Positions 8,485 to 17,153 of a DNA stretch of 64,000 nucleotides are shown here, piece after piece. The translations under genes and the position numbers were made by a program. This DNA is from Cellulomonas sp. S1-8. Its GTDB lineage: Bacteria; Actinomycetota; Actinomycetes; Actinomycetales; Cellulomonadaceae. Under the pieces are notes generated by a model. That model worked only from the letters and a program-made list of their open reading frames with translations. It was not told the DNA's origin and made no database searches. Every line of letters begins with the position of its first letter. Within the stretch, counting starts at the first letter, position 1. The stretch covers positions 2,480,001 through 2,544,000 of the forward strand of contig NZ_CP110806.1 of NCBI RefSeq assembly GCF_026184235.1, in the 5' to 3' direction.

Positions 8485-10287
8485 ATGGACGAGTCCCACA
8501 GCCCGTTGCTCGTCGAGGTCGATCCGTCGGACAACCTCAACGACCTGCTCGCGTCCCGCGTGCGCCGCACACCCGACGGGGTGCTCGTCGAGCGCCACGT
8601 CGACGACCGCTGGGTGCCGATGACGGCACGCGAGTACGACGCCGCGATCGTCGCGGCCGCCCGTGGCCTCGTCGCCAAGGGTGTCCAGCCCGGCGACCGC
8701 GTCGGCATCATGTCGCGCACCCGGTTCGAGTGGTCGCTGCTCGACTGGGCGACCTGGGCGGTCGGCGCGGTACCCGTGCCGCTGTACGAGACCTCCTCGG
8801 CCGAGCAGGTCGCCTGGATCCTCACCGACGCCGACGTCAGCCTGCTGGTCGTCGAGACGGCCGAGCACGCCGCGGTCGTCGCCGAGGTGCGGGACCAGGC
8901 ACCGGCGCTGCGCGAGGTGATGGTGCTCGACGACGGGGCCGTCGACACCCTCGTGGCCGCAGGCGCCGACGTCGACGAGGCAGAGGTGGTGCGGCGTCGG
9001 GGGCTCGCCGCGCGCGACGACCTCGCGACGATCATCTACACGTCCGGCACGACGGGACGACCCAAGGGCGTCGAGCTGACGCACGGCAACTTCGCGGTGC
9101 TGACCATCAACGCGGTCGAGAAGCTCGGCGTCGTCGTCTCGACGCCGGGCGCCCGCACGATGCTGTTCATGCCGCTGGCGCACGTGTTCGCGCGGTTCGT
9201 GCACGTGCTGACGATCCCGGCGGGTGCGGTGCTGGGCCACTGGCCGGACACCAAGACGCTCGTCGAGGGCATCGGGTCGTTCCGTCCGACGTTCATCCTG
9301 TCCGTGCCGCGCGTGTTCGAGAAGGTCTACAACGCGGCCGAGCAGAAGGCCGCCGCGGGCGGCAAGGGCGCCATCTTCCAGCGCGCCGCGAAGACGTCGA
9401 TCGTCTACTCGCGGGCGCTCGACACGCCGCGCGGCCCGAGCCCGTGGCTGCGCGTGCAGCACAAGGTCGCGGACGTCCTCGTGCTCTCGAAGCTGCGCAA
9501 GGTGCTCGGCGGCCAGGTCGAGTGGGCGATCTCCGGTGGCGCCCCGCTCGGTGAGCGCCTCGGCCACTTCTACCGCGGTGTGGGCCTGAAGGTCCTCGAG
9601 GGCTACGGGCTGACCGAGACGACCGCGCCCGCGACGGTGAACCTGCCCGAGCGCACCAAGATCGGCTCGGTCGGCGCCGCGCTGCCCGGCACGTCGCTGC
9701 GCATCGCCGCCGACGGCGAGATCGAGATCAAGGGCCACCAGGTCTTCCGCGGCTACCACGGCAACGCGGAGGCGACCGCGGAGGCGCTCCACGACGGCTG
9801 GCTGCGCACGGGCGACCTCGGCGAGATCGACGAGGACGGCTTCCTGCGGATCACGGGCCGCAAGAAGGAGATCATCGTCACCGCCGGCGGCAAGAACGTC
9901 GCCCCGAGCGTCCTCGAGGACCGCCTGCGGGGCCACCCGCTGGTGAGCCAGGTCGTCGTCGTGGGCGACCAGCGGCCGTTCATCGGCGCCCTGATCACCC
10001 TGGACCCCGACGGTGTGCCCGGCTGGCTGTCCGCGCACGGCAAGCCCGCGATGTCGGTGGAGGAGGCGGCGAAGGACCCCGACGTCCTGGCGTCCCTCGA
10101 CAAGGCCGTCGAGCGCACCAACAAGGCCGTCTCGCGTGCGGAGTCGATCCGTCGGTACCGCATCCTCGACCGCGACCTCACGATCGCCGAGGGCTACCTC
10201 ACGCCGAAGCTGAGCGTGCGGCGCGCGGAGGTCCTCAAGGACTTCGCGGCCGACGTCGAGGCCCTGTACGCCGACGACGAGCACTGA
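8485..10287 (+). CDS. Long-chain fatty acid-CoA ligase (FadD15-like AMP-binding enzyme)
   Basis: 600 residues. An ANL-superfamily adenylating enzyme that activates fatty acids to acyl-CoA through an acyl-adenylate. Motifs in order: TSGTTGRPKGVELTHGN (near residue 183), GYGLTETTAP (near 372), LRTGDLGEID and GRKKEIIVTAGGKN (about 438-465), and a C-terminal TPKLSVRR with the catalytic Lys. Length and motif order match long-chain ligases and not peptide synthetase modules. M. tuberculosis fadD15 lies in the corresponding place. It is monocistronic, followed by a strong hairpin. Substrate chain length is inferred only. Confidence 0.92.
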   Translation: MDESHSPLLVEVDPSDNLNDLLASRVRRTPDGVLVERHVDDRWVPMTAREYDAAIVAAARGLVAKGVQPGDRVGIMSRTRFEWSLLDWATWAVGAVPVPLYETSSAEQVAWILTDADVSLLVVETAEHAAVVAEVRDQAPALREVMVLDDGAVDTLVAAGADVDEAEVVRRRGLAARDDLATIIYTSGTTGRPKGVELTHGNFAVLTINAVEKLGVVVSTPGARTMLFMPLAHVFARFVHVLTIPAGAVLGHWPDTKTLVEGIGSFRPTFILSVPRVFEKVYNAAEQKAAAGGKGAIFQRAAKTSIVYSRALDTPRGPSPWLRVQHKVADVLVLSKLRKVLGGQVEWAISGGAPLGERLGHFYRGVGLKVLEGYGLTETTAPATVNLPERTKIGSVGAALPGTSLRIAADGEIEIKGHQVFRGYHGNAEATAEALHDGWLRTGDLGEIDEDGFLRITGRKKEIIVTAGGKNVAPSVLEDRLRGHPLVSQVVVVGDQRPFIGALITLDPDGVPGWLSAHGKPAMSVEEAAKDPDVLASLDKAVERTNKAVSRAESIRRYRILDRDLTIAEGYLTPKLSVRRAEVLKDFAADVEALYADDEH

Positions 10288-10325
10288 CACGCCTGACGGG
10301 CGCCCGCGCGCACGTCGACCGTCCC

Positions 10326-10360
10326 CACCGCGCCCCCGCCCACCGGCCGGGGGCGCGGTG
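10326..10360. terminator. Hairpin between the acyl-CoA ligase and NYN genes
   Basis: Perfect 13-base arms (10326-10338 and 10348-10360) flank a nine-base loop, between convergent genes ending at 10287 and 10368. Probably bidirectional. Confidence 0.75.
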
Positions 10361-10367
10361 CGTGCGT

Positions 10368-11735
10368 TCAGCGCCGACGGAGGCGCTCGACGAGCGTCGC
10401 CGACGGCACGGCCCACGCCCCCGCGCCCTCGACGTCGCGCACGACCTCCTGGTCCGACGTCGCCACGACGAGCACCCGGCCGGTCGGCTCGGCGGCCACG
10501 AGCTGACGCAGCAGGTCGTCGGCCGTGTCCCCCGCCGTGAACAGCACCCGCACGCCGCGCACCGGCGGCACCGCGCGGTGGCCCGGCTGCCCGTCGAAGC
10601 AGCACGTGACCTCGGCCCCCGTCTGGGCGACGAGCGCGGCCATGCCGTCCACGAGCAGCCGGCGCTGGTCGGCCAGGGTGGTGTGCGGCCACCCGGTCTT
10701 CGACACGTTGTAGCCGTCGACGAGCAGGTGCGCCCGCGGCAGCCGCAGCAGGTCGTCGAGCAGCGCCGGGTCGTCGACCGACCGGCCGCGCGACGTCGGA
10801 CGGTCGTGCGTCGCCGCGGCCGCAGGCGCCACCAGGTCGGCCGGCAGGTCGCGCACCGGGGGCAGCGCGAGCTCGGCACGCAGGCCGCTCGCCGCGTCGA
10901 CCACGGTGTCGAGGAGCAGCCGCACGCGGGACTCCGCCAGCCGGTGGCCGGTGCGCACCTCGTCGCGCGCCGACGTCCGCTCGGCCGCGGCCGAGCGCCG
11001 GTCCGTGGCCGCCCGCGCGCGCTCGTCGGCGGCGGCCGCGAGGTCGGCGGCGGCGCGCTGCGCGTCCTGCGCGGCGGTCGCGGCCAGCGCACGGGCCTCG
11101 CTGCGGGCGCGGTCGGCGTCGGAGCGCAGCCGCCGCAGCTCGCGCTGCAGCCCGGCCAGCTCGTCGCGGGCCGCGCGCTCCCCGGCGCGCGCCACCCCGA
11201 GGGCGGTGCGCAGCCGCTCGACCTCGCGCTCGACGGCGTCGACGCGGCGCGCCGCATCGCCGTCGGTGTCCGGCACGGTCTCGGGGACGAGGTGCTGCCA
11301 CGGCAGGTCCCGCAGCCACGCGCCGACGGCGTCGTCGAGGGTCGCCACGCCGGCGGGTGCCGCGTCCGACGCGTGCGGCTCCCCGGGCTCCGTGACGGCC
11401 GGGTCGCCGTCGGGCGCACCCTCGCCCGCGTCGTCGACGGGCTCGTCGACGGGCTCGTCGTCGACGCCGTCGGCCGGCTCACGGGTCTGCAGCCAGACGC
11501 GCGTCACGCGCGCGCGGAACGCCTCGTCGCCGCACAGCGCCACCCACAGCGGCACGGCCCCGGCGACCGCCCGCCGGCGCGGCGCGAACCGGCGGACCGC
11601 GAGCAGCGCGGTCGGCGTCTGCGCCGGCTCGGTGTCGGCGAGCACGTCCGCCGCGAGCCGCACGAGCGCGCCGCGCAGCGCATCGGGCACGCCGGCGGCG
11701 TCGTCCGCTCCCCGACCGCCCGCTGGACCTGCCAT
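10368..11735 (-). CDS. NYN-domain (YacP-like nuclease) protein with central coiled coil
   Basis: 455 residues from ATG 11735. The C-terminal ~160 residues form a NYN domain: LLVDGYNV, CCFDG, FTAGDTADDLL and VVATSDQEV carry the spaced acidic residues expected of this PIN-like metal-dependent RNase fold. The middle (about residues 160-270) is an Ala/Arg/Glu-rich predicted coiled coil. The N-terminal ~80 residues are a small conserved-looking domain (FAPRRRAVAGAVPLW) of unknown role. Such proteins are thought to act in RNA processing or turnover. Substrate unknown. It is divergent from the exonuclease/GIY-YIG gene with a 71-base gap. Confidence 0.8.
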   Translation of the reverse strand: MAGPAGGRGADDAAGVPDALRGALVRLAADVLADTEPAQTPTALLAVRRFAPRRRAVAGAVPLWVALCGDEAFRARVTRVWLQTREPADGVDDEPVDEPVDDAGEGAPDGDPAVTEPGEPHASDAAPAGVATLDDAVGAWLRDLPWQHLVPETVPDTDGDAARRVDAVEREVERLRTALGVARAGERAARDELAGLQRELRRLRSDADRARSEARALAATAAQDAQRAAADLAAAADERARAATDRRSAAAERTSARDEVRTGHRLAESRVRLLLDTVVDAASGLRAELALPPVRDLPADLVAPAAAATHDRPTSRGRSVDDPALLDDLLRLPRAHLLVDGYNVSKTGWPHTTLADQRRLLVDGMAALVAQTGAEVTCCFDGQPGHRAVPPVRGVRVLFTAGDTADDLLRQLVAAEPTGRVLVVATSDQEVVRDVEGAGAWAVPSATLVERLRRR

Positions 11736-11806
11736 GTCGTCAGCCTAGGTCGCGCGCGCGGCGCGGCCGCGCGGGCGTGTCGGTCCTGCCCGGTACCGTC
11801 CGGGGC

Positions 11807-13624
11807 ATGTCCAGCCCCCGCCGTCTGCGCCCCGCCGTCGGGGTGACGCCGGGGCCGGGCGCCACGCCCGTGCAGCTGGGGCTCGACGAGCTCGGGACAC
11901 CCCTGCGGGACGTGACGTTCGTGGTCGTCGACCTCGAGACGACCGGCGGGCGGGCCGCCGAGGACGCGATCACCGAGATCGGCGCCGTGAAGGTCCGCGG
12001 GGGCGAGGTCCTGGGTGAGTTCCAGACGCTCGTCGACCCCGGGGGGCCGGTGCCGCCGTTCATCCAGGTCCTCACCGGGATCACCACGACCATGCTCGTC
12101 GGCGCGCCGACGATCGCCCAGGTGCTGCCGAGCTTCCTCGAGTTCGCGCGCGGGTCGGTGCTCGTCGCGCACAACGCCCCGTTCGACGTGGGGTTCCTGC
12201 GCGCCGCGGCGGCACGCTGCGAGCGCGCGTGGCCCGGGTTCCCGGTCGTCGACACCGTCCGCCTCGCGCGCCGGGTGGTGCTGCGCGACGAGGCACCGAA
12301 CCACAAGCTGTCGACGCTGGCCGCGCTGTTCGGGGCCACCGTGACGCCCAACCACCGCGCCCTGGCCGACGCGCGCGCGACGGTCGACGTGCTGCACGCG
12401 CTGCTGGGACGGCTCGCCCCGCTCGGCATCACGCACCTGGAGGACCTCGCCACGGCGACCGACCCGGTCCCGGCCGACGTCCGCCGCCGCCGCACCCTGG
12501 CCGACGACCTGCCGGACTCCCCCGGCGTCTACCTGTTCCGCGGCCCGCGCGAGGAGGTGCTCTACGTCGGGGTGTCGACGACGTCGCTGCGCCGCCGCGT
12601 CCGCAGCTACTTCACGTCGGGCGAGAAGCGCAGCCGCATGGTCGAGATGGTGCGCCTCGCCGTCCGCGTCGACCCCGTCGTGTGCGCGTCGCCGCTCGAG
12701 GCGCGGGTCCGCGAGCTGCGGCTCATCGCCGAGCACGCACCGCGCTACAACCGCCGGTCGCGCGCCCCGGAGCGCATGCCCTGGGTGCGGCTGACCGACG
12801 AGCCGTACCCGCGGCTCTCGGTGGTGCGCGACGTGCGGCAGGGCACCGCGCACATCGGGCCGTTCGCGTCCCACGCGCTCGCGCAGCAGGCGGTCGACGC
12901 GCTGCACCACGCGTTCGCGGTGCGGCAGTGCACCGGGCGGCTGCCGACTGTGCCCGCACCCGGGGCCCACGCGTGCGTCCTCGCCGAGGTCGGGCGGTGC
13001 GGCGCGCCGTGCGTCGGCGGGCAGGACGTCGACGCGTACGCGCCCGTCGCCGACGCCGTGCGCGACGCGATGGCTGCCGACCCGCGCGCCGTCGTGCAGG
13101 CCCACGCCGCCCGGATCCGCACGCTCGCCACGCAGGAGCGCTTCGAGGAGGCCGCGACCGTGCGGGACCGGCTCACGGCGTTCGTCCGGGGAGCAGCGCG
13201 GGCGCAGCGCCACGCCCGGGCCGCCGCCTGCCGCGAGCTGATCGCCGCGCGCCGCACCGACGAGGGCGGCTGGGAGCTGGTCCTGGTGCGGTACGGGAGG
13301 CTCGCCGGCACCGCGGTGGTGGACCGACGCACCGACCCGCGCCCGGTCGTGGGGAGCCTGCGGGCCGGGGGCGAGCACGTCAGCGCACCCCTCGGGCCCG
13401 CGACGGCGGCGCACCCGGAGGAGACCGACCTCGTCCTCGCGTGGTTGGAGCAGCCCGGTGTCCGGCTCGTCGAGGTGGACGGCGAGTGGTCCTCGCCCGC
13501 ACGCTCCGCGCAGGCGTCCCGGGACGCGGCCACCGCCATCGCCCTCGACCTCGTCGCACCGCGCGCACCGCTCGTCGACGACGCGACCCCCGCCGCTGCC
13601 ACGGCACCGGCTCGCACGGCATGA
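11807..13624 (+). CDS. DEDD exonuclease fused to UvrC-like GIY-YIG endonuclease domain
   Basis: 605 residues from ATG 11807; a GTG ten codons earlier is less likely. The N-terminal ~185 residues are a DnaQ/epsilon-type 3'-5' exonuclease: DLETTG (Exo I, near 42), HNAPFD (Exo II, near 122) and HRALADARA (Exo III, near 184). A GIY-YIG nuclease resembling the N-terminus of UvrC follows (GVYLF and LYVGVS, about 240-310). A UVR motif (ERFEEAATVRDRL, about 444) comes next, then a ~145-residue tail. The UvrC C-terminal RNase H-like nuclease and helix-hairpin-helix are absent. The architecture is known in actinobacteria (Rv2191 is equivalent). The role is probably DNA repair or processing, not classical excision by itself. 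Its TGA overlaps a candidate ATG of the next gene. Confidence 0.9.
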   Translation: MSSPRRLRPAVGVTPGPGATPVQLGLDELGTPLRDVTFVVVDLETTGGRAAEDAITEIGAVKVRGGEVLGEFQTLVDPGGPVPPFIQVLTGITTTMLVGAPTIAQVLPSFLEFARGSVLVAHNAPFDVGFLRAAAARCERAWPGFPVVDTVRLARRVVLRDEAPNHKLSTLAALFGATVTPNHRALADARATVDVLHALLGRLAPLGITHLEDLATATDPVPADVRRRRTLADDLPDSPGVYLFRGPREEVLYVGVSTTSLRRRVRSYFTSGEKRSRMVEMVRLAVRVDPVVCASPLEARVRELRLIAEHAPRYNRRSRAPERMPWVRLTDEPYPRLSVVRDVRQGTAHIGPFASHALAQQAVDALHHAFAVRQCTGRLPTVPAPGAHACVLAEVGRCGAPCVGGQDVDAYAPVADAVRDAMAADPRAVVQAHAARIRTLATQERFEEAATVRDRLTAFVRGAARAQRHARAAACRELIAARRTDEGGWELVLVRYGRLAGTAVVDRRTDPRPVVGSLRAGGEHVSAPLGPATAAHPEETDLVLAWLEQPGVRLVEVDGEWSSPARSAQASRDAATAIALDLVAPRAPLVDDATPAAATAPARTA

Positions 13625-13632
13625 TGGCGGAC

Positions 13633-13914
13633 ATGCTCACCGCCATCGTGCTCATCGACTGCGACGCCGCCCGTATCCCCGAGGTCGCCGCGGCGACCGC
13701 CGAGATCGACGGGGTCTCCGAGGTCTACTCGGTGACCGGGGAGGTCGACCTCATCGCCCTCGTGCGCGTCCGCGAGCACGACACGCTCGCCGACGTCATC
13801 GCCGACAAGGTGAGCAAGGTCGAGGGGGTGCTGCGCACGCAGACCTACATCGCGTTCCGCGCGTACTCCAAGCACGACCTCGAGGAGGCGTTCGCGCTCG
13901 GCCTGGAGGACTGA
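13633..13914 (+). CDS. Stand-alone Lrp/AsnC ligand-binding (RAM) domain protein
   Basis: 93 residues from ATG 13633 (MLTAIVLID), chosen because family members start this way. ATGs at 13621 and 13624 are alternatives; the first would overlap the upstream TGA (ATGA). The protein is a single alpha-beta RAM domain with GVSEVYSVTGEVDLIALV, and has no DNA-binding helix-turn-helix. Such one-domain Lrp relatives form oligomeric rings that bind amino acids and may modulate full-length Lrp regulators. It lies directly after the exonuclease fusion and head-on to trpD. A link to amino acid supply is plausible but unproved. Confidence 0.88.
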   Translation: MLTAIVLIDCDAARIPEVAAATAEIDGVSEVYSVTGEVDLIALVRVREHDTLADVIADKVSKVEGVLRTQTYIAFRAYSKHDLEEAFALGLED

Positions 13915-13935
13915 GCGCGCACGCCGCGCCCGGCA

Positions 13936-13963
13936 GCGTCCGCCCGGCGCCCCGGGCGGACGC
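13936..13963. terminator. Hairpin between the Lrp-like gene and trpD
   Basis: Perfect 12-base arms (13936-13947, 13952-13963) around a CGCC loop, between convergent stops at 13914 and 13969. Confidence 0.75.
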
Positions 13964-13968
13964 GCCGC

Positions 13969-15018
13969 TCAGAGAGCCGCGGCCGCCCGCCAGCGCTCGA
14001 GCACGTCCGCTGCGGCCCCGTCGTCGATCGCCCGCTCGGCGATGCGCGCGCCCGCGGCGAGACGAGCCACGAGCGAGCCCTCGGCGGTGCCCGGGAGCGT
14101 GCCGTCCGCCACGAGCGCACCGGCCGCGTTGAGCACGACGGTGTCGCGCACGGGCCCGCGCTCGCCGGCGACGAGCGCCCGCACGACCGCGGCGTTCTGC
14201 TCGGTGGCGCCGCCACGCAGCTGCTCGATCGTCACGGGGCCCACGCCGGACTCCGTCCAGTCGACGAGCTCCTCGCGCACGTCACCGCCACGGACCTCCC
14301 AGAACCGCGTCCGCCCCGTGGCCGCGATCTCGTCGAGGCCGTCGTCCTCCCCGCGGAAGACCAGGGCGGAACGGCCGCGCGACGCCAGCACGCCCGCGAT
14401 GAGCCCCGCCATCCGCGCGTCCGACACGCCGATCGCGCTCGCCTGCGGCTGCGCCGGGTTGGTCAGCGGCCCGAGGAAGTTGAACGCCGTCGCGATGCCG
14501 AGCTCACGGCGGGTGGCGCCCGCGTGGCGCATCGAGGGGTGGAAAGCGCCGGCGAAGCAGAACGTGATGCCGACCTCGGAGGCGAGGGCGGCGACGCGGT
14601 CCAGCGGGAGGTCGAGCCGGATGCCCAGCGCCTCGAGGACGTCGGCCGTGCCCGTCGACGACGACGCCGCCCGGTTGCCGTGCTTGACGACCGTCAGCCC
14701 GGTGCCGGCGACGACGAGGGCGGCCATCGTCGAGATGTTCACCGTGTGCAGGCGGTCGCCGCCCGTCCCGACGATGTCCACGGAGCGACCCGGTGACTCG
14801 AAGCGGTGGGCGTGCTCGAGCATGGTCTCGGCCATGCCGCTGAGCTCGTCGACCGTCTCGCCCTTCGCGCGCAGGGCCACGAGGAAGCCCGCGACCTGCG
14901 ACGGCGACGCCTCTCCGCTCATGATCCGGTTCATCGCCCAGGACGTGCCGGCGCGGTCGAGGTCCTGGCCGCGGACCAGCGACGTCAGCAGGTCGGGCCA
15001 GGTGAAGGTCGCCGTCAT
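13969..15018 (-). CDS. trpD: Anthranilate phosphoribosyltransferase
   Basis: 349 residues from ATG 15018. It transfers the phosphoribosyl group of PRPP to anthranilate, the second committed step of tryptophan synthesis. Seen motifs are VDIVGTGGD (PRPP-binding glycine loop), [35 protein letters not shown] and [10 protein letters not shown]. The length is normal for the family. The ATG overlaps the TGA of the upstream receiver-like gene (ATGA), so the two are probably translated together. The other trp genes are not in the window, as is common in actinobacteria, where trpD sits beside the cytochrome genes. Confidence 0.95.
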   Translation of the reverse strand: MTATFTWPDLLTSLVRGQDLDRAGTSWAMNRIMSGEASPSQVAGFLVALRAKGETVDELSGMAETMLEHAHRFESPGRSVDIVGTGGDRLHTVNISTMAALVVAGTGLTVVKHGNRAASSSTGTADVLEALGIRLDLPLDRVAALASEVGITFCFAGAFHPSMRHAGATRRELGIATAFNFLGPLTNPAQPQASAIGVSDARMAGLIAGVLASRGRSALVFRGEDDGLDEIAATGRTRFWEVRGGDVREELVDWTESGVGPVTIEQLRGGATEQNAAVVRALVAGERGPVRDTVVLNAAGALVADGTLPGTAEGSLVARLAAGARIAERAIDDGAAADVLERWRAAAAL

Positions 15019-15431
15019 CGGCCGGCCGCCTCCGCGTGCACGAGGTCCGCGACCGCGGCGTGCAGCACGACCGGGTCCAGGGGCCGGCTCACGACCGCGT
15101 CGGCGTTCGACCACGACGCGAGCCACGCGTCCTGGGGACGACCGGTCAGCACGAGGACCGGGGGGCAGCGGTAGATCTCGTCCTTGAGCTGGCGGCACAG
15201 GCCGAGCCCGCCCACCTTGTCGGCCTCGCCGTCGAGGACCAGCACGTCCAGGCCGCCCGCCTCGACCGCCGTGATGACGGCGGCCGCGGTCGCGACCTCG
15301 GTCCACTCGATGTCCGGCTCGCCGCGCCCGAGGCGCCGGCCCACCGCGAGCCGCACCTGCTCGCGGGCGTCGACGTCGTCGCTGTACAGCAGGATGCGCG
15401 GCGCGCGGGCCGCCGGTTCTGCGGTGCTCAT
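15015..15431 (-). CDS. Receiver-like domain protein, atypical, coupled to trpD
   Basis: 138 residues from ATG 15431; a GTG four codons earlier is possible. The fold pattern is that of a CheY-like receiver: RILLYSDD at the start (acidic pair), VLVLDGEAD with the candidate phosphoacceptor Asp near residue 65, and [10 protein letters not shown] for the Thr position. The conserved Lys expected near the C-terminus is replaced (VVSRPLDP has Arg), so phosphorylation-driven switching is doubtful. There is no output domain. Its stop overlaps the trpD start, and no kinase gene is adjacent. It could be a protein-protein adaptor. The family call is moderately sure; the function is unknown. Confidence 0.72.
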   Translation of the reverse strand: MSTAEPAARAPRILLYSDDVDAREQVRLAVGRRLGRGEPDIEWTEVATAAAVITAVEAGGLDVLVLDGEADKVGGLGLCRQLKDEIYRCPPVLVLTGRPQDAWLASWSNADAVVSRPLDPVVLHAAVADLVHAEAAGR

Positions 15432-15646
15432 GGTGCCCCTCACTCGTCATCGACGTGGAACACCGGCATCTTGGCACGTCGGCGGCCGACGGGGCACGGC
15501 CCGCCCGGTGGGTGCGCACCGCAGCGCGCTGCACGGCGCGGGACGTCGCCGCAGGTCGCCGGAGGGTCACGAGAAAGTGACGATGTGACATATCCCAACG
15601 CGCGGGCGTGGGCCGAACGACCCATGCAGGGCGCACGTCAGCCATA

Positions 15647-16294
15647 ATGACGAACGTGTCGACCGCAACGGCTGCCTCGCGCCCCGCCCCTCACGTGACC
15701 GTCAACCGACCGAACCCGGTGTCGGTCGGCACGATCGTGTGGCTCGCCAGCGAGCTCATGTTCTTCGCCGGGCTGTTCGCCATGTACTTCACGGTCCGCG
15801 CGGCCGCCCCCGAGGAGTGGGCGCTGCAGACCGAGAAGCTCAACCTGGAGTTCGCCTTCGCGAACACGACCGTCCTGGTGCTGTCGTCGGTGACGTGCCA
15901 GATGGGCGTCTGGGCAGCCGAGCGGCTCCAGCCCGTGCGCACCGGCTCGCTCCTGCAGTTCTGGCGCTGGGGCATGAACGAGTGGATCACGCTGACGTAC
16001 GTCATGGGCGCCGTCTTCGTCGGCGGCCAGATCTTCGAGTACGCCGAGCTGGTGCACGAGGGGCTGACCATCTCGTCGTCGCCGTACGGCTCGGTGTTCT
16101 ACCTCACGACCGGCTTCCACGGCCTGCACGTCGTGGGCGGGCTCATCGCCTTCCTCTTCCTCCTCGGTCGCTCCTTCGCGGCCAAGCGCTTCACCCACCA
16201 CGAGGAGACGACCGCGATCGTCACCTCGTACTACTGGCACTTCGTCGACGTGGTCTGGATCGCGCTGTTCGCGGTCATCTACCTGGTCAGATGA
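15647..16294 (+). CDS. ctaE: Cytochrome c oxidase subunit III (aa3 type)
   Basis: 215 residues from ATG 15647; a GTG at 15656 would give three residues fewer. Integral membrane subunit of the proton-pumping terminal oxidase. Motifs are [20 protein letters not shown] at the N-terminus, [10 protein letters not shown], and [14 protein letters not shown] at the C-terminus, with five hydrophobic helices as in the short actinobacterial form. It is first in the ctaE-qcrC-qcrA-qcrB run, the conserved actinobacterial order. The 215 bases upstream, shared with the divergent receiver gene, should hold the promoter, but I cannot fix it by eye. Confidence 0.95.
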   Translation: MTNVSTATAASRPAPHVTVNRPNPVSVGTIVWLASELMFFAGLFAMYFTVRAAAPEEWALQTEKLNLEFAFANTTVLVLSSVTCQMGVWAAERLQPVRTGSLLQFWRWGMNEWITLTYVMGAVFVGGQIFEYAELVHEGLTISSSPYGSVFYLTTGFHGLHVVGGLIAFLFLLGRSFAAKRFTHHEETTAIVTSYYWHFVDVVWIALFAVIYLVR

Positions 16295-16367
16295 CGACGG
16301 CCGGCCCTGCACGGGTCGGCGCTTGCCCCCACCCGCACCCCCCGACACGCGAGACGAGGACCGATCC

Positions 16368-17153
16368 GTGAAGGCACTCGCAGCCCGCAGGCACGACCGG
16401 CGAGCGCCGGTCGTGCTGCTCCTGCTGGCGCTGCTGCTCACCGGCGCGCTGTACGCCGTGCTGTCTCCCACGTCCGCCGACGCCGCACCCGCGGCCGCCA
16501 CGGCGGACCAGGTCGAGACCGGTGAGAAGCTGTTCCAGGCCAACTGCGCGACGTGCCACGGCCCGGACGCCACCGGCACGGACGACGTGCCGTCGCTCGT
16601 CGGGGTCGGCGCCGCCTCCGTCGACTTCCAGGTCGGCACCGGCCGCATGCCGATGCAGGCGAACGGCCCGCAGGCCCCGGCCAAGCCGGCGCAGTTCGAC
16701 GAGGAGCAGATCGCCGCGCTCGCGGCCTTCGTCGCCGCGCTCGGACCCGGCCCGTCGATCCCGACTGCCGAGCAGGTCGACCCCTCCCTGGGCGACCCCG
16801 CGAACGGCATGGCCCTGTTCCGCACCAACTGCGCGATGTGCCACAACGCCATCGGCGCCGGCGGTGCGCTGTCCCAGGGCAAGTGGGCGCCGAACCTCTG
16901 GGACGTGACCCCCACGCACATCTACGAGGCGATGGTCACCGGACCGCAGTCCATGCCGGTCTTCAACGACGTGACGCTCACGTCGGAGGAGAAGCGGGAC
17001 ATCATCGCGTTCCTCGACCTGCAGGGCGAGGGCGCACCCGGTGGTCTGGACCTCGGCAGCCTCGGCCCGGTCAGCGAGGGCCTGTGGGCCTGGATCGTCG
17101 GCATGGGGCTCCTCATCGGCGCAGCAGTCTGGATCGGAGCGAGGTCCTCGTGA
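16368..17153 (+). CDS. qcrC: Cytochrome bc1 complex diheme cytochrome c subunit
   Basis: 261 residues from GTG 16368, which has GAGGA eight bases ahead. It has an N-terminal membrane helix (LLLLALLLTGALYAVL) and two cytochrome c domains with heme motifs CATCH (near 60) and CAMCH (near 155). A C-terminal anchoring helix (WIVGMGLLIGAAVWI) follows. The two hemes pass electrons from the Rieske centre directly to the CuA site of the oxidase, so no separate soluble cytochrome c is needed in actinobacterial bc1-aa3 supercomplexes. Its stop overlaps the qcrA start (GTGA). Confidence 0.96.
   Translation: MKALAARRHDRRAPVVLLLLALLLTGALYAVLSPTSADAAPAAATADQVETGEKLFQANCATCHGPDATGTDDVPSLVGVGAASVDFQVGTGRMPMQANGPQAPAKPAQFDEEQIAALAAFVAALGPGPSIPTAEQVDPSLGDPANGMALFRTNCAMCHNAIGAGGALSQGKWAPNLWDVTPTHIYEAMVTGPQSMPVFNDVTLTSEEKRDIIAFLDLQGEGAPGGLDLGSLGPVSEGLWAWIVGMGLLIGAAVWIGARSS

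Noticed and set aside
8299..11319. A 1006-codon minus frame opposite the acyl-CoA ligase.
   Set aside because: It spans two well-supported genes in a different frame and is Arg/Ala/Gly-biased. Typical shadow frame.
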